Positions 43,211 to 52,503 of a DNA stretch of 64,000 nt are shown here, one piece after another. Under the pieces are notes generated by a model that worked only from the letters and a program-made list of their open reading frames with translations, was not told the origin of the DNA and ran no database searches. Position 1 is the stretch's first letter. The number at the start of each line of letters is the position of its first letter. This DNA comes from Streptomyces spororaveus. GTDB lineage: Bacteria; Actinomycetota; Actinomycetes; Streptomycetales; Streptomycetaceae. The translations under genes and the position numbers were made by a program. The DNA lies in contig NZ_BNED01000005.1 of NCBI RefSeq assembly GCF_016755875.1, positions 4,912,001-4,976,000 on the forward strand, given 5' to 3'.

Positions 43211-44496
43211 GCGGGCGCCCGTCGACGGGGCTGCTGCGCACCGAGCGGGGCCGCCTCACCGCCCTGTACGGATCCCTGCTGCTCCTGGCGGGCGGCGGCC
43301 TGGTGGCGCTGGTCTACCTCCTCGTCGGCCAGGGCCTCTACGCGAGCGTCAGCGGGGCCGTCCGCACGGTCTCCCCGGCGTACGCCGTCCCCTCACCGGG
43401 GGCCGTCCCCGGCGAGAGGATCACCCCGGCGTGCCCCTGCGAACCGGCGCGGAAACTGCCCCCGGGCCAGACCCCCACGATCGAACAGCTGGAGCGCTAC
43501 GCGTACACCCAGAACCTCTCCGACGCCGTCACCGACGCCACCCGGCACCGGCTGCTCATGTACTCCCTCCTGGCGCTGGCGGTCTTCGCCGTGCTGTCGA
43601 TCTGGCTCGCCTGGTGGATGGCCGGCCGGGTGCTGCGGCCCGTCGGCGTGATCACCGAGACCGCGCGCCGTCTGTCCGGGGAGAACCTGGACGAGCGGAT
43701 CTCCCTCGACGCGCCGCCCGGTGAGCTCAAGCAGCTGGCCGACACCTTCGACGCGATGCTGGGGAGGATGGAGCAGCTGGTCTCGGCGCAGCGGCGGTTC
43801 GCGGCGAACGCGGCGCACGAGCTGCGCACCCCGCTCGCGGTGCAGCGGGCGGCGGCCGAGATCGGTCTGGCGGGGGACCCGTCGCCGGAGAAGGTGGCCC
43901 GGATCCGCGCCAAGCTGATCGGTGTCGCCGACTCCAGCGAGCACCTCATCGAGTCCCTGCTGCTGCTCGCCGTCTCGGAGCAGGGACTGGAGTCCACCGC
44001 TCCGGTGGATCTGGCGGCGCTCGCGGCGGCCGAGCTGGCGGCGTGTCCGCAGCAGGGGCTGACCGTCGTACGGACCCTCGCGCCGCTGACCGTGCCGGGC
44101 GACCGGACCCTGCTGGGGCATCTGCTGCGGAACCTGCTGGCCAACGCGGTACGCCACAACCGCGCCGACGGCCGGATCACCGTGTCCACCTCGGCCGAGG
44201 GGGAACTGACGGTGTCGAACACCGGCCCCGTGATCGATCCGGCGGACGTGCCGGGGCTGCTGGAGCCCTTCCGCAGGCGCGGCGAACGGCTGCACACCGC
44301 GGGTGAGGGGGCCGGGTTGGGGCTGTCGATCGTGGCGTCGATCGCGCGGGCGCACGGGGCGGAGCTGGTGGCGCGGGCCAATCCGGACCCGGAGGGCGGC
44401 CTGACGGTCCGCGTCCGCTTCCCGGACATCAGCCGGGCGCGCGCGTCGCAGCCACCCGGGCTGCGGGGGCCCGCTGATGTACGGTCGGAGGAATGA
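43207..44496 (+). CDS. Sensor histidine kinase
   Basis: 429 residues. TM1 is at about 18-40; an extracytoplasmic sensor of about 85 residues has a CPC motif (ITPACPCEPARKLPPG). TM2 lies at about 116-138, then HAMP, the HisKA phospho-acceptor in FAANAAHELRTPLAVQR (His about 206) and a HATPase_c domain with NLLANAVRHN and GEGAGLGLSIVASIARAHG. GTG 43207 overlaps the regulator stop. The two close cysteines in the sensor loop could be redox-active or form a disulphide. It is followed without a gap by an L,D-transpeptidase gene. Confidence 0.93.
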
Positions 44497-45341
44497 GCAA
44501 GCACGTCCGAGCCCGCTCCCGTCCGTCCGGCAAGCCCCGCGCGGTCCGCAGGTCCCCCCGGGTGGCTCTCGCCGCCGTGCTCGGCCTGGCGACCTTCACA
44601 GCCGGCTGGGTGTATGCGGCCCAGGACCCGGACCAGGCCCCCAATCCGCGGCCGCAGGCCCGCGCGGACGCCCGCCCGCAGGCCGAGGACCGGGCCGCGC
44701 GTGACGCCCGGCGGGCCGCGCAGCGGGCCGCCGAGCAGGCTGCCAGGCAAGCCGCCCAGGGCCTGACCGGTGTCAGTGAGCAGACCCGGGCCCGGATCCC
44801 CGCCGAGTCCCGTCAGCTCATCCTGGTCACCGGCAAGGCGCTCGACTCCTCGGAGTCCACCGCCGCCTTCTACACGCGCCCCGCGGCCGGCGCCGACTGG
44901 GTCCGGGCCGAGACCTGGCCGGCCCGCAACGGGGCCAACGGCTGGTCCACCGAGCGGGTGTACGGGGACCTGACCTCGCCGATGGGTGTCTTCGCGCTCA
45001 CCGACGCGGGCGGACTGCTGCCGAAGCCGCCGGGGACCCGGCTCCCGTACGACGAGGACAACGGCTTCGTCCCTTCGGGCCTCGGGGTGAACGGGGAGTC
45101 CCTGGCGGGCTCCTTCGACTACGTCGTCGCCATCGACTTCAACCGCAGGCCGGGCCGGTCCCCGCTGGACCCGGTCATGCCGGACGGCGAGGACAAGGGC
45201 GGCAACATCTGGCTGCACGTGGACCACGACGGCCCCTCGCAGGGCTGTGTGGGCATCCCGAAGGCGGCCATGAAGAAGGTCCTGGAGACCCTCGATCCGG
45301 CCGCGAAGCCGGTCATCGTGATGGGGCCGGAAGGCTTCTGA
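44493..45341 (+). CDS. L,D-transpeptidase (YkuD) family, membrane-anchored
   Basis: 282 residues. A basic N-terminus and one hydrophobic segment (about 22-43, VALAAVLGLATFTAGWVYAA) are followed by an Arg/Ala/Gln coiled-coil-like stretch (about 55-92) and a YkuD domain. The active-site region reads HVDHDGPSQGCVGIP (the His and the Ser-x-Gly-Cys). This enzyme class makes 3-3 cross-links or attaches proteins to peptidoglycan; the SQGCV variant is less usual than SHGCI. Its ATG overlaps the histidine kinase stop, so this wall enzyme is in the two-component operon. The last 29 bases overlap the convergent membrane protein gene. Confidence 0.88.
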   Translation: MSKHVRARSRPSGKPRAVRRSPRVALAAVLGLATFTAGWVYAAQDPDQAPNPRPQARADARPQAEDRAARDARRAAQRAAEQAARQAAQGLTGVSEQTRARIPAESRQLILVTGKALDSSESTAAFYTRPAAGADWVRAETWPARNGANGWSTERVYGDLTSPMGVFALTDAGGLLPKPPGTRLPYDEDNGFVPSGLGVNGESLAGSFDYVVAIDFNRRPGRSPLDPVMPDGEDKGGNIWLHVDHDGPSQGCVGIPKAAMKKVLETLDPAAKPVIVMGPEGF

Positions 45342-45951
45342 GGCGGGTGAGGCGGGGCCGCAGCAGCAGCCCGATGTAGGCCAGGTCGAAGACGCTGCAC
45401 AGGATGCCGAGGCCGAGGATGAACGGCGCGTCCTCCACCACCCCGAACAGCAGGGTCGGGGCGAGCGTCCCCAGCCATTTGGCGACGGCGATCGTCAGGG
45501 ACTGGCCGAGCGGCCCCTGCCGGGACACGTAGAAGGCGATGAACAGGCCCGACATCAGCAGGTTCTGCAGGAAAGCCGAGTACCGGGTCGCGTCGTGCAC
45601 CCCGAAGTGCGCCAGGAACAGCCACTGCACGGCGAATCCGGTACCGAAGACGAGTACCGACCAGCCGGCGAAGAGCGGCCGGGTCACGAACTCCGGCAGC
45701 TCGGCCCGCCCGAAGCGCAGGTAGGTGTAGACGATCACCACGTCGGCCACCGCCCACACCACGTTGACCACGCCCTGCGGGGAGATCCCGACCGAGATGT
45801 CGCGGACCGCGTAGGTGGTCTCCCAGGCGAAGTTGAGCGCGAGGGCGGCGACGGGCATCGCGTACGTCCGGTCCCGCAGCCCGACGCGGATCGCCTCCAC
45901 GTACACGACCGTCCAGGCGATCCCGCTGACCAGTGTGAGTATCAGATCCAC
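45313..45951 (-). CDS. Integral membrane protein, transmembrane-type terpene cyclase family
   Basis: A 212-residue protein with about seven hydrophobic helices and no soluble domain. ALNFAWETTYA places Glu44 at the end of helix 2, and CSVFDLAYIG places Asp189 in the last helix. Fungal membrane terpene cyclases such as Pyr4 and PaxB have this size and seven-helix fold, and (from memory) rely on one Glu and one C-terminal Asp in such positions. No prenyltransferase or terpene gene is near, so the substrate is open. The gene ends inside the convergent L,D-transpeptidase gene. Confidence 0.8.
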   Translation of the reverse strand: MDLILTLVSGIAWTVVYVEAIRVGLRDRTYAMPVAALALNFAWETTYAVRDISVGISPQGVVNVVWAVADVVIVYTYLRFGRAELPEFVTRPLFAGWSVLVFGTGFAVQWLFLAHFGVHDATRYSAFLQNLLMSGLFIAFYVSRQGPLGQSLTIAVAKWLGTLAPTLLFGVVEDAPFILGLGILCSVFDLAYIGLLLRPRLTRLRSLPAPSR

Positions 45952-46035
45952 GCGCGAACCCTAGCGAGGGGACCGGGGAAACGGAACGGGGCGCGGGAAC
46001 GCCCCGTTCGGTCCGGGGTGTGCCGCACCCCTTGT

Positions 46036-46050
46036 CTGACGATCCGTCAG
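46036..46050. promoter_or_regulatory. TetR-type operator, site H
   Basis: CTGACGATCCGTCAG has perfect 6-bp arms, 61 bp before the start of the first luciferase-like gene. Confidence 0.82.
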
Positions 46051-46111
46051 CTACGACGATGGCCCCGCACCGATATGACGAATCGGCAGACGAAGGCGAG
46101 GCGGGCCCGCC

Positions 46112-47059
46112 ATGGCGCGCGTATTTCCGCAAGGTCGGCTGGTCTACGGGATGCAGCTCCCGGTCCAGTCGCAGAGCACCATCTACGCCGAACCCTGGGA
46201 GGCGTCGGCCACCGCCGCCGATCTCGCCGGGATCGCGCGGGCCGCCGACCGGGCCGGCTTCGGGTACGTGGCCACCTGTGACCACGTGGCGATCCCGCGA
46301 CGGCTCGCGGGTCCCATGAGCACCGTCTGGTACGACCCGGTGGCCACCCTGTCCTTCCTCGCCGGGATCACCGAGCGCGTGCGGCTCCTGAGCCACGTGG
46401 CGATCCTGGGCCTGCGCCACCCGCTGATCAGCGCCAAGCAGTACGCCACCCTCGACCACCTCTCCGGCGGCCGGCTGATCCTCGGGGTGGGCGCCGGGCA
46501 CGTGCAGGAGGAGTTCGAGGTCCTCGGCGTGGACTTCGCGCGCCGCGGGGCCGTCCTCGACGAGACCCTGGACGCGCTGCGGGCGGCGCTCGGACCCGAG
46601 GAGTACCCGGAATTCGAGGGCGAGCTGTTCTCCTTCAAGGACCTCGGCCAGCTGCCGCGGCCCGCGCAGGAGCGGATCCCCGTCTGGGTCGGCGGCTCCT
46701 CGGCCGCCGCCGTGCGCCGCGCCGCGGTCCGCGGGGACGGCTGGCTCCCGCAGGGCGACCCGCGCGACAGGCTCCCGGCGCAGATCGCCCGTATCGCGCG
46801 GCTGCGCGCCGAGGCCGGCGTCGACGGGCCCTTCGAGTTCGGTGCGATCACCGAGGCGCTGTACGTCGGCGAGCCCGGCTGGGACACCGGCCGCCGCACC
46901 CTCACCGGCAAGGCGGAGGCGCTCGCCGAGTCGCTGCGGGAGTACGGGGCGCTCGGCGTGGACCAGATCCAGGTGCGCTTCCGCAGCCGCGACCGCGCCG
47001 AACTCGTCGATCAGATCACCGCTTTCGGGGCCGAGGTGGCCCCCCTCCTCAACGACTGA
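46112..47059 (+). CDS. Luciferase-like (F420-dependent) oxidoreductase
   Basis: A 315-residue TIM-barrel enzyme of the bacterial-luciferase superfamily. ADLAGIARAADRAGFGYVATCDHVA (about 36-60), VGVGAGHVQEEFEVLG (about 131-146) and IPVWVGGSSAAAVRRAA (about 192-208) fit the F420-using branch. It would transfer hydride between F420 and a substrate, or act as a monooxygenase. It is the first gene after operator H and is followed by the SDR after 52 bases that contain two tandem copies of a 16-base unit. Confidence 0.9.
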   Translation: MARVFPQGRLVYGMQLPVQSQSTIYAEPWEASATAADLAGIARAADRAGFGYVATCDHVAIPRRLAGPMSTVWYDPVATLSFLAGITERVRLLSHVAILGLRHPLISAKQYATLDHLSGGRLILGVGAGHVQEEFEVLGVDFARRGAVLDETLDALRAALGPEEYPEFEGELFSFKDLGQLPRPAQERIPVWVGGSSAAAVRRAAVRGDGWLPQGDPRDRLPAQIARIARLRAEAGVDGPFEFGAITEALYVGEPGWDTGRRTLTGKAEALAESLREYGALGVDQIQVRFRSRDRAELVDQITAFGAEVAPLLND

Positions 47060-47091
47060 ACGACGAAGCGACCGAACGACGAAGCGACCGA
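47060..47091. repeat. Short tandem repeat between operon genes
   Basis: ACGACGAAGCGACCGA occurs twice in tandem followed by a partial third copy, between the stop of the luciferase-like gene and the SDR gene. It probably has no role beyond spacing. Confidence 0.7.
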
Positions 47092-47111
47092 GCGACAAGG
47101 GGCTGACGGAC

Positions 47112-47897
47112 ATGGGCAAGCTGGACGGGCGTGTCGTGATCATCACCGGTGCGGCACGCGGCCAGGGCGAGCAGGAGGCCCGGCTCTTCGCCGCCGAGGG
47201 GGCGAGGGTGCTCCTCGGTGACGTGCTGGACGAGCAGGGCGCGGCGGTGGCCAAGGACATCGGCGAGGATCGGGCCCGGTACGTACGGATGGACGTGAGC
47301 CGGGAGGAGGACTGGGCGGCCGCGGTCGCCGCAGCGAAGGAGGCCTTCGGTCCGGTCGACGGCCTGGTCAACAACGCGGGCATCCTGCGCTTCAACGAGC
47401 TGACCGCGACCCCGCTGGAGGAGTTCCAGCAGGTGGTCCAGGTCAACCAGGTGGGCGCCTTCCTCGGCATCAAGACGGTGGCCCCCGAGATCGAGGCGGC
47501 CGGAGGCGGCACCATCGTCAACACCTCCTCGTATACGGGCCTGACGGGCATGGCGTACGTCGGCACGTACGCCGCCACCAAGGCGGCGATCCTCGGCCTC
47601 ACCCGGGTGGCCGCGCTGGAGCTGGCGGGCAAGGGCATCCGGGTCAACGCGATGTGCCCGGGCGCCGTGGACACCCCGATGGCCAACCCGGGTCTGCTGG
47701 ACCCGGCGAACATGACCGACGAGGCCAGGGACGCGATGGCGGAGCTCTACAAGCGGGTGGTCCCGATGGGGCGGGTGGGGCAGCCGGAGGAGATCGCGAA
47801 GCTGGCGCTCTTCCTGACGGGCGAGGACTCCTCCTACATCACGGGCCAGCCGTTCGTGATCGACGGCGGCTGGATGGCGGGCGTCAGCATTCTCTGA
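47112..47897 (+). CDS. Short-chain dehydrogenase/reductase
   Basis: A 261-residue classical SDR. The NAD-binding TGAARGQGE motif (about 12-20), NNAG (about 87-90), catalytic Ser in NTSSYTG, Tyr and Lys in TYAATKAA (about 153-160) and PGAVDTPM are present. The sequence is close to the 3-alpha(or 20-beta)-hydroxysteroid dehydrogenase-like group, but hydroxy-acyl-CoA or alcohol substrates are equally possible. It is co-transcribed with the upstream luciferase-like gene under operator H. Confidence 0.92.
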   Translation: MGKLDGRVVIITGAARGQGEQEARLFAAEGARVLLGDVLDEQGAAVAKDIGEDRARYVRMDVSREEDWAAAVAAAKEAFGPVDGLVNNAGILRFNELTATPLEEFQQVVQVNQVGAFLGIKTVAPEIEAAGGGTIVNTSSYTGLTGMAYVGTYAATKAAILGLTRVAALELAGKGIRVNAMCPGAVDTPMANPGLLDPANMTDEARDAMAELYKRVVPMGRVGQPEEIAKLALFLTGEDSSYITGQPFVIDGGWMAGVSIL

Positions 47898-47954
47898 TGG
47901 GGCGTCAGGTATTGACGCTCGCACCCCCGCAGTGGAACAGTCGGGACATCGAAT

Positions 47955-47969
47955 CTGACGGAACGTCAG
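47955..47969. promoter_or_regulatory. TetR-type operator, site I
   Basis: CTGACGGAACGTCAG has 6-bp arms, ending 23 bp before the TTG start of the second luciferase-like gene. It would control the luciferase-amidohydrolase-aldehyde dehydrogenase set. Confidence 0.82.
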
Positions 47970-47992
47970 AAACCAAAGGACGGTGAACCCCC

Positions 47993-49114
47993 TTGGAATT
48001 CGGGCTCTTTGTGCAGGGATACGTGCCTGAGGCGCGGTCCAAGGTCGACCCCGAGGCAGAGCACAAGGCGCTGATCGAGGAGACCGAGTACGTCATACAG
48101 GCGGACAAGTCCGGCTTCAAGTACGCCTGGGCCTCCGAGCACCACTTCCTGGAGGAGTACTCGCACCTGTCGGCGAACGAGGTGTTCCTCGGGTACCTCG
48201 CCCACGCCACCGAGCGCATCCACCTCGGCTCCGGCATCTTCAACCCGCTCGCCCCGGTGAACCACCCGGTCAAGGTGGCGGAGAAGGTCGCCATGCTCGA
48301 CCACCTCTCCAAGGGCCGCTTCGAGTTCGGCACCGGCCGCGGCGCCGGCAGCCACGAGATCCTCGGCTTCCTGCCGGGCATCGAGGACATGAACGGCACC
48401 AAGGAGATCTGGGAGGAGACCATCGCGGAGTTCCCCAAGATGTTCCTCCAGGAGGAGTACGAGGGGTTCCAGGGCAAGCACTGGTCGCTGCCGCCGCGGA
48501 AGATCTTCCCCAAGCCGTACGGGAAGGCCCACCCCGCCATGTGGTACGCGGCCGGGTCCCCGTCCTCGTACGCGATGGCGGCCAAGAAGGGCCTCGGCGT
48601 GCTGGGCTTCAGCGTGCAGAAGGTCTCCGACATGGAGTGGGTCCTCGACCAGTACAAGACGGCCGTCCGGGAGGCGAAGGCCATCGGCGCCTTCGTCAAC
48701 GACAACGTCATGGTCACCTCGACCGCGATCTGCGCCGAGACCCATGACAAGGCCGTCGAGATCGCCGTCAACGCCCACATGAACCGCTTCCAGTCGCTGG
48801 TCTTCCGCTACCACGACACCTTCCCGCGGCCCGAGGCGATCCCGCAGTGGCCCGAGACCCTGCCGGAGTACAACGCGGAGATCATCGAACTGCTGATCGC
48901 CGAGGAACTGCTGATCTGCGGCGACCCGTCGGAGGTCCGGGCCCAGTGCAAGCGCTGGGAGCAGGCCGGCGCCGACCAGCTCTCCTTCGGTCTGCCGACC
49001 GGTGTCTCGCCCGAGGACACGATGACGACGATCAAGCTGATCGGCGAACACGTGATCCCCCACATCGACACGGACCCGGTCCACCGCACGACCCGCTTCC
49101 GTCAGTCCGCGTAG
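47993..49114 (+). CDS. Luciferase-like flavin monooxygenase
   Basis: A 373-residue LLM-class enzyme, closer to FMN-dependent bacterial-luciferase-like monooxygenases. MEFGLFVQGYVPEAR, ADKSGFKYAWASEHHFLEEYSHL (the EHH motif, about 37-59) and HLSKGRFEFGTGRGAG (about 103-118) support this. It begins with a rare TTG start at 47993 behind AAAGGACGG. Operator I lies just upstream. The two hairpins after it reduce but may not stop read-through to the amidohydrolase. It could oxygenate the pathway substrate or an intermediate. Confidence 0.9.
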   Translation: MEFGLFVQGYVPEARSKVDPEAEHKALIEETEYVIQADKSGFKYAWASEHHFLEEYSHLSANEVFLGYLAHATERIHLGSGIFNPLAPVNHPVKVAEKVAMLDHLSKGRFEFGTGRGAGSHEILGFLPGIEDMNGTKEIWEETIAEFPKMFLQEEYEGFQGKHWSLPPRKIFPKPYGKAHPAMWYAAGSPSSYAMAAKKGLGVLGFSVQKVSDMEWVLDQYKTAVREAKAIGAFVNDNVMVTSTAICAETHDKAVEIAVNAHMNRFQSLVFRYHDTFPRPEAIPQWPETLPEYNAEIIELLIAEELLICGDPSEVRAQCKRWEQAGADQLSFGLPTGVSPEDTMTTIKLIGEHVIPHIDTDPVHRTTRFRQSA

Positions 49115-49163
49115 CCCCCCAGTACGGGGACGGCGTCTTCCCGGACCGCCGCCCCGAACCCAG

Positions 49164-49231
49164 CCCCGGCCGGGCGGCCACCGGCCGGGGCCACAACCAG
49201 CCTCGCCGGCGGTTCGCACGCCGGCGAGGCT
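49164..49231 (+). terminator. Two adjacent hairpins between luciferase-like and amidohydrolase genes
   Basis: Hairpin 1 has a 10-bp stem, CCCCGGCCGG with its complement (49164-49173/49181-49190). Hairpin 2 has a 13-bp stem starting AGCCTCGCC (49199-49211/49219-49231). Hairpin 2 ends 18 bases before the amidohydrolase ATG, so the pair may attenuate expression within the operon. Confidence 0.6.
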
Positions 49232-49249
49232 CAAGTGCGAAGGGACGTC

Positions 49250-50989
49250 ATGCTCGACCACCTGATCAAGGGCGCGACCGTCGTGGACGGCACCGGCGCC
49301 CCCGCCCGCGTCGCCGACCTCGGTATCCGCGACGGCCGCATCGCCGTCATCGGCGAGCCCGGCACCGTCACCGAAGAGGCCCGCACCACCGAGGACGCCA
49401 CGGGGCTGGTCCTCACCCCCGGCTTCATCGACCCGCACACGCACTACGACGCCCAGCTCTTCTGGGACCCGTACGCCACGCCGTCCATGAACCACGGCGT
49501 GACCACCGTCGCCGGCGGCAACTGCGGCTTCACCCTGGCGCCCCTGAACCCGGCCCGCCCCGAGGACGCCGACTACACCCGCCGCATGATGAGCAAGGTC
49601 GAGGGCATGGCCCTCAAGGCCCTGGAGGAGGGCGTCGACTGGACCTGGTCCACCTTCGGCGAGTACCTCGACGCCCTGGAGGGACGGATCGCCGTCAACG
49701 CCGGGTTCATGGTCGGGCACTGCGCACTGCGCCGCCACGTGATGGGCGAGGACGCCGTCGGCGGCCAGCCCACCCCCGAGCAGCTCCAGGCCATGCTCGA
49801 CCTCTTCCACGACGCCATGAACGCCGGCGCCTGGGGCCTGTCCACCACCCAGTCCTCCACCCACTCCGACGGGTCCGGCGCCCCCGTCGCCTCCCGGCAC
49901 GCCAAGCCCGCCGAGCTGCTCGCGCTGTCGAAGGCGGTCGCCGAACACGAGGGCACCCAGCTGGAGGCCATCGTCGCCGGCTGCCTCGACCAGTTCTCGG
50001 ACGACGAGATCGACCTCTTCGTGGAGATGAGCGCCGCCGCCGGACGGCCCCTCAACTGGAACGTCCTCACCATCGACGCCTCCGTCCCCGAGCGCGTCCC
50101 GCGCCAGCTGATCCCCAGCGAGCGCGCCCGCAAGGCGGGCGGCCGGATCGTCGCGCTGACGATGCCCATCCTGACCCCGATGAACATGTCGCTGGGGACC
50201 TTCTGCGCGCTCAACCTCATCCCCGGCTGGGGCGAGATCCTCGGCCTGCCCGTCCCCGAGCGGATCGAGAAGCTCCGCGACGCCGACGTACGCGCCGAGA
50301 TGCTGCGCCGCGCCGACAGCAAGGAGGCCGGCGTCTTCCGGCGCCTCGCCAACTTCGGCCGGTACGTCATAGGGGACACGTACAGCAAGGAGAACGAGGG
50401 GCTCTCCGGGCGGGTCGTGAACGACATCGCCGCCGAACGCGGCCAGGACGCGTTCCAGTGCCTCGTGGAGATCTGCGCCCACGACGACCTGCGCACGGTG
50501 CTCTGGCCGATGCCCACCGACAACGACCCGGCGAGCTGGGCCCTGCGCCAGGAGACCTGGCAGCACGAGGACGTCATGCTCGGCGGCTCCGACGCCGGCG
50601 CGCACCTGGACCGGATGTGCGGAGCCCCGTACACGACCCGCTTCCTCGGGGACTGCCTGCGCGGCCGCAAGCTGGTGCCGCTGGAGCAGGCGGTACGGAT
50701 GCTCACCGACGACCCCGCCCGGCTGTTCGGGCTGCGCGAGCGCGGCCGCCTCGTCGAGGGCTTCCACGCGGACCTGGTCCTCTTCGACCCGCAGCGGATC
50801 GAGGCCGGTCCCGCCACCCTGGTCCACGACCTGCCCGGGGACAGCCCGCGGCTGGACGCGCGGGCCATCGGCATCGTCTCCGTACGCGTCAACGGCGTGG
50901 AGACCATCCGCGACGACGAGGTGACGGGGGCGGTTCCGGGCACCGTGCTCCGGTCCGGCCGGGACACGAGGACGGTGAGCACCCGATGA
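49250..50989 (+). CDS. Amidohydrolase, N-acyl-D-amino-acid deacylase-like
   Basis: A 579-residue metal-dependent hydrolase of the D-aminoacylase/dihydroorotase-like group. LDHLIKGATVVDGTG opens the beta-sandwich, and GFIDPHTHYDAQ supplies the HxH metal ligands (about 65-76). AGGNCGFTLAP, GHCALRR and VMLGGSDAGAH (metal Asp near 450) follow. The true substrate in such catabolic clusters is often a cyclic amide, imide or lactone rather than an amino acid. ATG 49250 behind GAAGGGACG is preferred to GTG 49235. The stop overlaps the aldehyde dehydrogenase start (ATGA). Confidence 0.9.
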   Translation: MLDHLIKGATVVDGTGAPARVADLGIRDGRIAVIGEPGTVTEEARTTEDATGLVLTPGFIDPHTHYDAQLFWDPYATPSMNHGVTTVAGGNCGFTLAPLNPARPEDADYTRRMMSKVEGMALKALEEGVDWTWSTFGEYLDALEGRIAVNAGFMVGHCALRRHVMGEDAVGGQPTPEQLQAMLDLFHDAMNAGAWGLSTTQSSTHSDGSGAPVASRHAKPAELLALSKAVAEHEGTQLEAIVAGCLDQFSDDEIDLFVEMSAAAGRPLNWNVLTIDASVPERVPRQLIPSERARKAGGRIVALTMPILTPMNMSLGTFCALNLIPGWGEILGLPVPERIEKLRDADVRAEMLRRADSKEAGVFRRLANFGRYVIGDTYSKENEGLSGRVVNDIAAERGQDAFQCLVEICAHDDLRTVLWPMPTDNDPASWALRQETWQHEDVMLGGSDAGAHLDRMCGAPYTTRFLGDCLRGRKLVPLEQAVRMLTDDPARLFGLRERGRLVEGFHADLVLFDPQRIEAGPATLVHDLPGDSPRLDARAIGIVSVRVNGVETIRDDEVTGAVPGTVLRSGRDTRTVSTR

Positions 50990-52455
50990 CCGGCGCAACG
51001 CAGCGGCTCTACATCGGCGGCGAGTGGGTGGAGCCCGCGGGCGGTCACTACGAGGTGATCAACCCGGCGGACGAGTCGGTGGTCGGGCTCGCGCCCGAGG
51101 CCTCGCGCGGGCAGGTCGAGGAGGCGGCGCGCGCCGCGGCCGAGGCCTTCGAGAGCTGGTCGCGGACGACGCCCGAGGCCCGCGCGGCGATCCTGGACCG
51201 GGCCGCGGACATCATGCAGCGCGAGTTCGATCCGTGGACGGCGCTGGCCCGGGCCGAGACGGGCGCGCCGACCGGCATCGCGCGCGGCATGCAGGTGGGC
51301 GTCGGCGTCGCCCGCTTCCGCCGGTACGCCGAGGGGGCCCTGGAGCCGGTCGAGAAGGGCCTGCCGCCACAGGTCACGGAAGCCGGACCGATGGGGCGGG
51401 CGAGCATCCTGGGCGCGCTGGAGGTACGCCAGCCGGTCGGCGTGGTCACCTGCATCACCTCCTACAACAACCCGTGGGCGAACCCGGCGGGCAAGGTGGC
51501 CCCGGCCCTGGCCATGGGCAACACGGTGGTGGTCAAACCGGCGCCGCAGGACCCGCTGTCGGTGTTCAGGATGGCGGACGCCCTGCACGAGGCCGGGGTG
51601 CCCGCGGGCGTGGTGAACGTCGTGGGCGGGCAGTCGGTGGAGGTCGGCGAGGCGGCCGTGGACTCCCCGCACGTGGACATGGTGTCCTTCACCGGCTCCA
51701 CGGCGGTCGGGCAGCGCATCGCGGAGGTCTGCGGCCGCACGATGAAGCGGCAGCTGATGGAACTGGGCGGCAAGGGCGCGGCGATCGTCTTCGAGGACGC
51801 GGACCTCGACGCGGCGGTGATGGGGATCGGGACGACCTTCTCCTTCTACTCCGGGCAGATCTGCACGGCCCCGACCCGGGTGATCGTCCACCGGTCGGTC
51901 CACGACCGGCTGATCGAGAAGCTCACCGGCTACCTGGCCTTCATGCAGGTCGGCGATCCGGCGGCGGCCGGGACGGTCGTCGGCCCGGTCATCTCGGCGG
52001 CGCACCGCGACCGCGTGGAGTCGTACATCGAGCTGGGGAGGAAGGAAGGGGCGCGGATCGCCCACGGCGGCGAGCGCCCCGTGGTCGGCGACGGCCGCGG
52101 CTTCTACGTGGCTCCCACCCTGCTCGTCGACTGCACGAACGACATGCGGGTGGTCCGGGAGGAGATCTTCGGCCCGGTGGTCGTGGTGGTCCCCTTCGAC
52201 GGCGGCGAGGACGAGGCGATCCGGCTCGCCAACGACAGCGACTTCGGGCTGCTGAGCTACGTGTGGTCGGGGGATTCGGCGCGCGCGTTCCGCGTGGCGC
52301 GGCGGCTGCGCTCGGGCGGCGTCGGGGTGAACACCATCGGCCGCAACATGGAGGCGCCGTTCGGCGGCTTCAAGCGCAGCGGGGTGGGGCGCGACGTGGG
52401 CTCGTACGCGCTGCACGCCTACAGCGAGACGCAGTCGATCGTCTGGACCGGCTGA
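50986..52455 (+). CDS. NAD(P)-dependent aldehyde dehydrogenase
   Basis: A 489-residue aldehyde dehydrogenase. ITSYNNPWANPAGKVAPALAMGN and VVKPAP (cofactor site), FTGSTAVGQRI (about 238-248), the general-base Glu in LMELGGKGAAIVFEDADLD (about 263) and the nucleophile in FYSGQICTAP (Cys about 297) are all intact, so it should be active. It oxidises an aldehyde to an acid, probably the product of the previous step. It is coupled by ATGA to the amidohydrolase and is the last gene under operator I. Confidence 0.94.
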   Translation: MTGATQRLYIGGEWVEPAGGHYEVINPADESVVGLAPEASRGQVEEAARAAAEAFESWSRTTPEARAAILDRAADIMQREFDPWTALARAETGAPTGIARGMQVGVGVARFRRYAEGALEPVEKGLPPQVTEAGPMGRASILGALEVRQPVGVVTCITSYNNPWANPAGKVAPALAMGNTVVVKPAPQDPLSVFRMADALHEAGVPAGVVNVVGGQSVEVGEAAVDSPHVDMVSFTGSTAVGQRIAEVCGRTMKRQLMELGGKGAAIVFEDADLDAAVMGIGTTFSFYSGQICTAPTRVIVHRSVHDRLIEKLTGYLAFMQVGDPAAAGTVVGPVISAAHRDRVESYIELGRKEGARIAHGGERPVVGDGRGFYVAPTLLVDCTNDMRVVREEIFGPVVVVVPFDGGEDEAIRLANDSDFGLLSYVWSGDSARAFRVARRLRSGGVGVNTIGRNMEAPFGGFKRSGVGRDVGSYALHAYSETQSIVWTG

Positions 52456-52469
52456 GGGCATGGCCGCGG

Positions 52470-52497
52470 CCGGCCGGGGGCGGGTGCCCCCGGCCGG
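52470..52497. terminator. Hairpin terminator between convergent genes
   Basis: CCGGCCGGGGGC-GGGT-GCCCCCGGCCGG is a perfect 12-bp stem with a 4-base loop, 14 bases after the aldehyde dehydrogenase stop and 6 bases before the end of the opposing gene. It should work in both directions. Confidence 0.75.
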
Positions 52498-52503
52498 ACC
52501 GTG

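Noticed and set aside
48847..52455. Very long frames (1202 codons plus, 962 codons minus) across the amidohydrolase and aldehyde dehydrogenase
   Set aside because: Only the aldehyde dehydrogenase segment has domain sequence; the rest are high-GC shadow frames with Arg/Pro/Ala runs.
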